Below, in pieces: positions 1 through 4,715 of a stretch of DNA of 7,007 bases (the first letter of the stretch is position 1; the number at the start of each line of letters is the position of its first letter). The position numbers were made by a program, and so were the translations under genes. The notes beneath the pieces are model-generated. The model was given only the letters and a program-made list of their open reading frames with translations. It did not search any database and had not been told where the DNA came from. The stretch is from Candidatus Fermentibacterota bacterium (lineage in GTDB: Bacteria; Fermentibacterota; Fermentibacteria; Fermentibacterales; Fermentibacteraceae): assembly GCA_012523605.1 (NCBI GenBank), contig JAAYTY010000033.1, forward strand, positions 1 to 7,007. The letters run 5' to 3'.

Positions 1-71
1 AAAAGGTCGTCTCCGCTCTCCTCGAGCTTCTTGCGAAGCCACTCCAAATGTGTAATGTTCTCCTGGGCCAA
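1..71 (-). CDS. IS256-family (mutator-type) transposase, N-terminal fragment cut by the window edge
   Basis: Read on the minus strand from a TTG at 71-69, the frame gives 23 codons beginning MAQENITHLEWLRKKLEE and then leaves the window. This opening resembles the N-terminus of many IS256-family DDE transposases (a short MAxE lead, then a HLEWLRKxLEE helix followed by DLL), which cut and paste the element as a DNA-binding nuclease. That assignment is from recall of the family, not from a search. The TTG start is supported by a full AAGGAGG Shine-Dalgarno sequence at 85-79 with a 7-nt gap. An ATG lies closer to that site (76-74) but opens a different frame with no recognisable product. The catalytic DDE residues lie outside the window, so whether the copy is intact cannot be judged. 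The gene points away from selD, so the element end must lie between about 85 and 187. Confidence 0.6.
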   Translation of the reverse strand, partial: MAQENITHLEWLRKKLEESGDDL

Positions 72-130
72 CGCATTACCTCCTTGAGGCTTAGACAGTT
101 GTGATGAACTTGCCTAAGATGCGTTGGCCC
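65..130. repeat. Perfect 12-bp inverted repeat flanking the transposase start
   Basis: GGGCCAACGCAT at 65-76 is exactly the reverse complement of ATGCGTTGGCCC at 119-130, with a 42-nt loop. Inside the loop, CTTAG (90-94) and CTAAG (114-118) form a second, smaller inverted repeat. The outer left arm contains the TTG start codon of the minus-strand transposase gene (69-71), while its Shine-Dalgarno sequence lies in the loop. The right arm may lie at or just outside the insertion sequence end. A role in shielding the start codon in read-in transcripts is inference. Confidence 0.6.
79..85 (-). promoter_or_regulatory. Shine-Dalgarno site of the transposase gene
   Basis: AAGGAGG on the minus strand, 7 nt before the TTG at 71-69. 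It is a near-perfect anti-16S match and decides the TTG frame over the nearby ATG. Confidence 0.55.
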
Positions 131-187
131 TCTCCCTCCATCAACCACTTCAGACACCACTCAAGATGACTCTACTGGAGGCATGGC

Positions 188-1494
188 ATGACACCAACCG
201 AGAAGCGCAAACGGGTCATGGATCGCTCGATCAAGCTGGGTCACTGCGTCTGCGATCCGCGGAAGCACTGCCCATGCCCGCTATTCAAGGAGAAGAACAT
301 CTGCACATGCGCCGGCGAACGCGAACCCGCCCCGACTGCCGGCCAGGCTGTCCGCCTGACCGACCACGTGCGCAGTGCCGGGTGCGCCAGCAAGATCAGC
401 CAGGCCGACCTGGACAGGGTTCTGGGCATGCTGCCGGCAGTGAGCGATCCGCGTCTGCTTGTCGGGCTGTCAACCGGCGACGACGCCGGGATCTTCCGGT
501 TGACTCCGGAAGTGACGGTGGTGCAGACCGTCGATGTTTTCACGCCCGGCGTGGACGATCCGCTCCTGTTCGGCCGAATCGCTGCCTGCAACTCGCTCAG
601 CGACGTTTACGCGATGGGCGGAACCCCGGTGACCGCCCTCTCCATCATCGGGTTCCCGGTCTATTCCCTGCCCGAATCCGTAATGGCCGACATCCTGCGC
701 GGCGGCATGGACACGCTCAGGGAAGCCGGCGTGGTCCTGCTCGGCGGCCACAGCATCAACGACGAGGAGATCAAGTTCGGCTTCGCCGTCACGGGCCTGA
801 TCGACCCCGCGCGCGTGGTCACCAACTCCGGCGCACAGCCGGGCGACCTGCTGATCCTCACAAAGCCGCTGGGCACCGGGATCGTGTCGCTGGCCAACCA
901 GCTCGGCAGTGCTTCACCCTGGCCGTCGAGGCCGCCTGCCGCTCGATGGCTACTCTGAACAGATCTGCGGCCGAGGTCATGGTACGGCATCGCGCGTCGG
1001 CGGGAACTGACGTGACCGGGTTCGGACTGCTCGGCCACCTGTGCCGGATGGTCATGGAGAGCGGTGTCACCGCTGAACTCTGGTGCAGCGCACTGCCTCT
1101 GCTGCCGGAAGCTGCCGCTTATGCCCGCGCAGGCATGTTCTCGGGCGCCAACGAGCGGAACGCGGAATTCAGCGCGGCGCGCACCGATTTCGACGCCGGG
1201 ATCGGCGAAGACATGCAAGCCGTTCTCTTCGATGCCCAGACGTCCGGCGGCCTGCTCTTCTGCGTTCCGGAGCCGCAGGGCGAAGCCACGCTTTCCGACC
1301 TGCGCGCGGCCGGCGTCGAAACCGCCGCGTTCATCGGGCGGATCACGGAAAAGTCGGAAGGGCGTATTCATGTTCTCAACCGGCCACCGGAGCCCGGGTC
1401 GGGCTGGCATGCTCGAGCTTCATACAGAGCCGTCCGAGTGGACCTTGACCACGGGGCATCATCCGCTTTGGAAAAGGAGATTGGAGAGGATCCC
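188..1494 (+). pseudogene. selD: Selenophosphate synthetase SelD with Cys-rich N-terminal extension, interrupted by a single-base frameshift
   Basis: SelD makes selenophosphate from selenide and ATP, the selenium donor for selenocysteine and selenouridine. The start is the ATG at 188, with GGAGG at 177-181 and a 6-nt spacer. Residues 1-50 are an unusual extension with three CxC pairs (Cys20/22, 28/30, 39/41). The SelD core begins near residue 54: the AGCASK motif gives Cys66 and Lys69, matching E. coli Cys17 and Lys20, followed by GDDAGIF and the block from DVFTPGVDDP to YAMGG. The first frame holds homology through LTKPLGTGIVSLANQLGSA, then leaves it near base 917 and stops at 958. Homology resumes one frame over from about 919 (LAVEAACRSMATLNR, TDVTGFGLLGHL, DAQTSGGLL) and ends near 1380 at GRIHV. 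One missing base in the CCC run at 917-919 explains this exactly. No stop follows; the frame runs into the next gene. Real mutation and consensus error are both possible. Confidence 0.9.
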
Positions 1495-1836
1495 ATGAAG
1501 GCGGACATGAGCGTACCGGACGAGGCGTGTTGCGCACACGCTTCGGCTGCACCGGACATCGCGCTGGGCATGTTCGAGGACTTCTTCGGCGCGGCTCTCG
1601 CACCCGGTGCGCTGGACGTGACCACCAAGGAGTTCATCGCCGTTGCTCTCTCGCTGGCCGTCCACTGCGTTCCGTGCGCGCGCATCCATATCAGGAAGGC
1701 GATGTCCATGGGCATCAGCGCCGCGGAACTCGATGAGGCCGCCGCCATCGCCGTTGGATTCGCGGGTTGCCGCGCCATGATGCTGTGGCGGGAACTGAGG
1801 AAGGAACTGATCGAGGAAGCCGAGACAGAGTCTTAG
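1495..1836 (+). CDS. AhpD-like / carboxymuconolactone decarboxylase family protein
   Basis: A 113-aa protein of the AhpD-like all-helical family, whose members act as CxxC disulfide reductases or decarboxylases. It carries Glu46, Cys58, Cys61 and His65, and this spacing (12, 3, 4) equals that of the catalytic Glu118/Cys130/Cys133/His137 of mycobacterial AhpD, so a peroxidase-linked thiol redox role is more likely than decarboxylation. It has an extra Cys-Cys pair (12-13) and Cys92. The ATG at 1495 has GGAGAGG at 1483-1489 with a 5-nt gap, so it can be translated alone, yet the same frame is open upstream into the 3' part of selD without a stop. It may therefore be a separate gene coupled to selD or the C-terminal part of a SelD fusion. 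Some relatives of this family are selenoproteins with Sec in the CxxC; here both positions are TGC. The physiological substrate is unknown. Confidence 0.85.
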   Translation: MKADMSVPDEACCAHASAAPDIALGMFEDFFGAALAPGALDVTTKEFIAVALSLAVHCVPCARIHIRKAMSMGISAAELDEAAAIAVGFAGCRAMMLWRELRKELIEEAETES

Positions 1837-1942
1837 GCACTAATCGCCCCGGTGATCGAAACTCCTTGCTCGCGGGAATTGAAGGTATATCAGACGAGGT
1901 CAGAGGAAGGACCGGAACATCAGAAATCCTCGAGTTCAGCGC

Positions 1943-2281
1943 ATGGAACACGGGATGACACCACAGTCACAGACGGCTGAAACGCCGCACGGCCGCCGGG
2001 GGCTGCGGGGCCTCTTCAGATTCCTCGGATGGTGGCTGGGCTTCGCCGGCCTCTACTCCGCTTTCGCCGTGTGCCCCTTCTGCGGGCGGCAGGGATGCCC
2101 TGTAGGCATGGCCTCCGTCGGCAGCGTGGGCGCGTTCTTCGCGCTCTGCATGCAGGACTGGAGGAGAGCGATCGTGTTTCTCAAGAGCAGGCTCTCCGTC
2201 AGGAAGGAAAACCGGACGGACTCTGTATCGGCCTGCTGTGCGGACTGCAGTCACGAAGCGCATCACTCGCACGAAAAATGA
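1943..2281 (+). CDS. Small Cys/His-rich two-helix membrane protein, function unknown
   Basis: A 112-aa protein. After a basic, hydrophilic start (residues 1-23) come two predicted membrane segments, about 24-43 (LFRFLGWWLGFAGLYSAFAV) and 53-70. They are joined by a short CPFCGRQGC loop (Cys44, 47, 52); Cys69 ends the second helix. The tail (about 95-112) holds Cys98, 99 and 102 with His104, 107, 108 and 110, a likely metal- or thiol-binding patch. The CPxC pair resembles redox-active or metal-binding motifs. I do not recognise a characterised family. It follows the AhpD-like gene by 106 nt on the same strand, so shared expression is possible. The start is uncertain: ATG at 1943 and ATG at 1955 are in frame and neither has a strong Shine-Dalgarno site; the second would remove four residues. 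A role in selenium, sulfur or metal handling is guesswork from context. Confidence 0.75.
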   Translation: MEHGMTPQSQTAETPHGRRGLRGLFRFLGWWLGFAGLYSAFAVCPFCGRQGCPVGMASVGSVGAFFALCMQDWRRAIVFLKSRLSVRKENRTDSVSACCADCSHEAHHSHEK

Positions 2282-2391
2282 CAGGGGCGGAGGGAAGAGG
2301 CCGTCATCGCGCCGCCCTTCCTTCTGGACAGGCTGTTCAAAAGGCATGAGGAAACGATGCTGGAGAGAAAGTTCGGCGGGGGCGACCTGAC

Positions 2392-2895
2392 ATGACCAGG
2401 CTGGTGATCGTCAACGATCTGATGCAGAAGGGCTACAGATATCTCCTCACCGAGCCCCCTGGCCGCAACTTCCACCCGGATTTCAAGCCCGAGCTGACGC
2501 CCAGGGAAATGCTCGAGCTGGGCGTGTTCGGCGGCAGGTACATGACGGACTGCAGGAACGAGTTTCCGAAGTCGTGGTTCGTGCATGCGAAGCTGTGCCG
2601 CGAGAGGCACGATCCGGCGCTGAACTTCTTCGGGGTGAACGCATCGCGGCCGCTGTGGTACTGGAGGCAGAAGGGCTGGATATACCCGGAGGATCCCCGG
2701 GGCTGGTTCCAGTGGTACTGCAGGTACTACATGGGAAGGCGGTGCCCCGACGACGAGCGGCAGATCAGGCGATGGAAGGCGATGTCGCGCCACATCGCCC
2801 AGATAAGGAAGCACTGCGCGCCAGGCGACTGGTCGTGCCGCCGGAAGCAGAGACAGGCCCTCCTCCACTGGGCTTACGACAGCCGCAGGATATAG
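2392..2895 (+). CDS. Conserved uncharacterised protein, 167 aa, Trp-rich
   Basis: A soluble-looking basic protein with no signal peptide or membrane segment. It contains strongly patterned blocks: FKPELTPREMLELGVFGG (about 31-48), YMTDCRNEFP (50-59), NFFGVNASRPL (78-88), GWIYPEDPRGWFQWYCRYY (95-113), GRRCPDDERQI (115-125) and QRQALLHWAYDSRRI at the C-terminus. Eight tryptophans, four of them at 91-108, and cysteines at 54, 69, 110, 118, 142 and 149 stand out. From memory, near-identical blocks occur in hypothetical proteins of many bacteria and of plants and fungi, so this looks like a slowly evolving family, but I know no function and did not search. The ATG at 2392 has only a poor purine-rich region upstream. 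It lies 110 nt after the membrane protein gene. The stop at 2893-2895 falls inside a hairpin. Confidence 0.85.
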   Translation: MTRLVIVNDLMQKGYRYLLTEPPGRNFHPDFKPELTPREMLELGVFGGRYMTDCRNEFPKSWFVHAKLCRERHDPALNFFGVNASRPLWYWRQKGWIYPEDPRGWFQWYCRYYMGRRCPDDERQIRRWKAMSRHIAQIRKHCAPGDWSCRRKQRQALLHWAYDSRRI

Positions 2896-2920
2896 TAGGG
2901 GACAGACTCCTATATTTTAC
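2890..2920 (+). terminator. Hairpin with T-rich tail at the end of the 167-aa gene; resembles a RAYT-associated repeat
   Basis: ATATAG (2890-2895) pairs with CTATAT (2910-2915), with weaker inner pairing around GGG (2898-2900) and CTC (2907-2909). TTTTAC and, further on, GATATTTTC follow. It could end transcription of the upstream gene. The core GGGGACAGACTCC (2898-2910) also looks like the conserved end sequence found near REP-associated tyrosine transposases (RAYT), so it may instead be a remnant repeat. Neither role is proven. Confidence 0.35.
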
Positions 2921-3230
2921 TGATATTTTCTGGCTTTTACACAGGACTACATCCGAAACATCCGGTCGAAGAACAACAGTTCTGCATCCAGACTGACCAC
3001 CGGCTTCACTTCGAGCATTTGCCGATTCGGGCTTCATTTCCGTGGCGGCGACATCCGGGCGGAAGCTCCGGCGGCCGAGGTGCACGGTGGTCGGCTTCGC
3101 CTTCTCTCTCGATCAGACGGAGGCGGCAGGGAACGGCCAATAGACCGCCGCAGATCGAAGCATTAGACTCGAACACAGGCTGCTCCACCACTGATGCGGC
3201 AATCCGGGCATGGAGAGACGGGAGGCGACC
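2896..3230. other. Non-coding gap between the 167-aa gene and the S10 peptidase gene
   Basis: No convincing gene on either strand; short open frames here look like random GC-rich frames. It starts with the T-rich RAYT-like motif, then has a direct repeat of ACATCCG (2949-2955 and 2958-2964, with ACATCCGG again near 3051-3058) and a small perfect hairpin, AGAAC-AACA-GTTCT (2970-2983). The part before about 2945 is clearly AT-richer than its surroundings. A promoter for the peptidase gene presumably lies in the rest, but I see no clear -35/-10 pair. Confidence 0.5.
3221..3225 (+). promoter_or_regulatory. Shine-Dalgarno site fixing the peptidase start at GTG 3231
   Basis: GGAGG (GGGAGG with the preceding base) sits 5 nt before GTG 3231. 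The in-frame ATG at 3210 has no such site, so the GTG is preferred and the protein is seven residues shorter than the longest reading. Confidence 0.7.
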
Positions 3231-4715
3231 GTGAGCGAAGAGAAGCAGGAAGAGAAGACCGTCGAGACAAGGCCGAAGAAGCGCAGGCTCCTGGGGCTGG
3301 AGCCGGTGGAGACACGTCACGAGCTGGATCTGCCGGGCAGGCGTCTGGCATACACCGCCAGGACCGGCGTGCTGCCCCTGCGGGACGAATTCGACGAGCT
3401 GGAGGCCGAGGTGTTCTTCACCTCCTACGAGCTCGACGGAGTGATGGACAAAAGCTTGCGGCCGCTGACCTTCCTCTTCAACGGAGGGCCGGGCTCGTCG
3501 TCCATCTGGCTGCACATGGGTGCGGCCGGGCCATACCGTGTGAGGATGCACGACAGGGGATGGATGACTCAGCCGCCCTTCGCGCTCGAGCCCAACGAGC
3601 AGACCTGGCTCGAGTTCACGGACATGGTGTTCGTGGATCCCGTGGGCACCGGCTACAGCCGGGCCGTGAAGGAGGACCTGGACAAGAAGTACTGGAGCTT
3701 CAAGGGGGACATCGAGTCGGTAGGGGAGTTCATCAGGCTCTATCTGGGCCGCTGCGGCCGCTGGGAATCGCCGCTCTACCTCGCGGGCGAGAGCTACGGC
3801 ACCACGCGGGCCGCCGGTCTGGCCGGGCACCTCGTGGACAGGGGGATAGCCTTCAACGGACTCGTTCTGATCTCGACAGCGCTCGACATCCGGCCCATCG
3901 ACTTCGTTACGGGCGACGACCTGCCGTTCCAGCTCTTCGTGCCCACCTACGCGGCCACGGCCTGGTACCACAAGAGACTGGAGCCGGCCCTCCAGGCGCT
4001 CTCACTGCCCGAGCTGAACGCAAGGGTCATGGAGTGGTCGGAGCAGGAGTTCGGCGTGGCGCTGGCGCAGGGCGACAGGCTGCCTGCGGAGAGGAAGCGC
4101 GAACTCGCTGAACAGCTCGCGAGGTTCACAGGGCTCGATTCCGGGTACGTTCTGGGAACCGACCTCCGCATCCGGATCGACCGATTCTGCAAGGAGCTGT
4201 TGCGCGAAGAGAGACGCAGCGTGGGAAGGCTGGATTCGAGGTTCAGGGGGATAGAGGCCCTGGCGGTGACGGAGTATCCGGAGTTCGACCCCGCAATGAA
4301 CGCCATCCTGCCGCCTTACGTATCCGTGTTCAACGCCTATCTGCGGAACAGGCTAGGCATCCAAACGGACATCCCATACGAGCCGATCAGCGAGAAGATC
4401 GGCGAGAAGTGGGAGTGGGAGAAGGGCAAGCTGCCGACCACCGGCGAGACTCTGCGCGGGGCCATGGCGAAGAATCCTTTCATGAAGGTCCTCGTGGCGC
4501 AGGGCTACTACGATCTGGCAACACCATACTACGCCACCGAATACATGATCACCCACATGAACGTCGATCCCTCGCTGAAGGCCAACATCCGTATGCGCAC
4601 CTACGAGGCGGGGCACATGTTCTACCTGGACACCGCGTCCCTGAAGGCGTTCAGGGCCGATACGGAGGCCTTCTACACGGATGGGGGCGGGGAACCCGTC
4701 CGGGAAGGCGGCTAG
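3231..4715 (+). CDS. Serine carboxypeptidase-like protein (peptidase family S10)
   Basis: S10 enzymes are alpha/beta-hydrolase exopeptidases that remove C-terminal residues, often at acidic pH. Counting from the GTG, this 494-aa protein has the oxyanion-hole region NGGPGSSS (about 84-91), FVDPVGTGYS (about 134-143), the nucleophile elbow GESYG with Ser188, Asp428 in GYYDLATP and His462 in YEAGHMFY, so the Ser/Asp/His triad is complete and in family order. Length is normal for the family. The N-terminus (VSEEKQEEKTVETRPKKRR) is charged and lacks a signal peptide or lipobox, unlike secreted or vacuolar relatives, so a cytoplasmic location is suggested unless the start is further upstream. Arg is often encoded by AGG. 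The gene ends in a shared CTAG with the convergent Tim44-like gene, leaving no room for a terminator between them. The substrate is unknown. Confidence 0.93.
   Translation: MSEEKQEEKTVETRPKKRRLLGLEPVETRHELDLPGRRLAYTARTGVLPLRDEFDELEAEVFFTSYELDGVMDKSLRPLTFLFNGGPGSSSIWLHMGAAGPYRVRMHDRGWMTQPPFALEPNEQTWLEFTDMVFVDPVGTGYSRAVKEDLDKKYWSFKGDIESVGEFIRLYLGRCGRWESPLYLAGESYGTTRAAGLAGHLVDRGIAFNGLVLISTALDIRPIDFVTGDDLPFQLFVPTYAATAWYHKRLEPALQALSLPELNARVMEWSEQEFGVALAQGDRLPAERKRELAEQLARFTGLDSGYVLGTDLRIRIDRFCKELLREERRSVGRLDSRFRGIEALAVTEYPEFDPAMNAILPPYVSVFNAYLRNRLGIQTDIPYEPISEKIGEKWEWEKGKLPTTGETLRGAMAKNPFMKVLVAQGYYDLATPYYATEYMITHMNVDPSLKANIRMRTYEAGHMFYLDTASLKAFRADTEAFYTDGGGEPVREGG

Noticed and set aside
124..904. 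Open plus-strand frame from TTG 124 forming a single 570-aa reading through to 1836
   Set aside because: Up to about 904 its translation is low-complexity Arg/Gly/Pro sequence and shadows the real selD frame from 188. Only the part after about 919 is real coding sequence.
905..925. Programmed -1 ribosomal frameshift in selD
   Set aside because: There is no slippery heptamer at the crossover, and slipping on CCC would require poor re-pairing to ACC. A one-base loss is simpler.
1495..1836. Selenocysteine (UGA) codon in the AhpD-like CxxC or at the SelD catalytic site
   Set aside because: Some relatives are selenoproteins, but both CxxC positions and SelD Cys66 are TGC codons, and no in-frame TGA interrupts homology there.
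2281..2340. Terminator hairpin after the small membrane protein gene
   Set aside because: GC-rich segments pair only imperfectly and no T-tract follows.
3006..3971. 321-codon minus-strand open frame over the S10 gene
   Set aside because: It is antisense to the conserved catalytic region of the peptidase and shows no family features.
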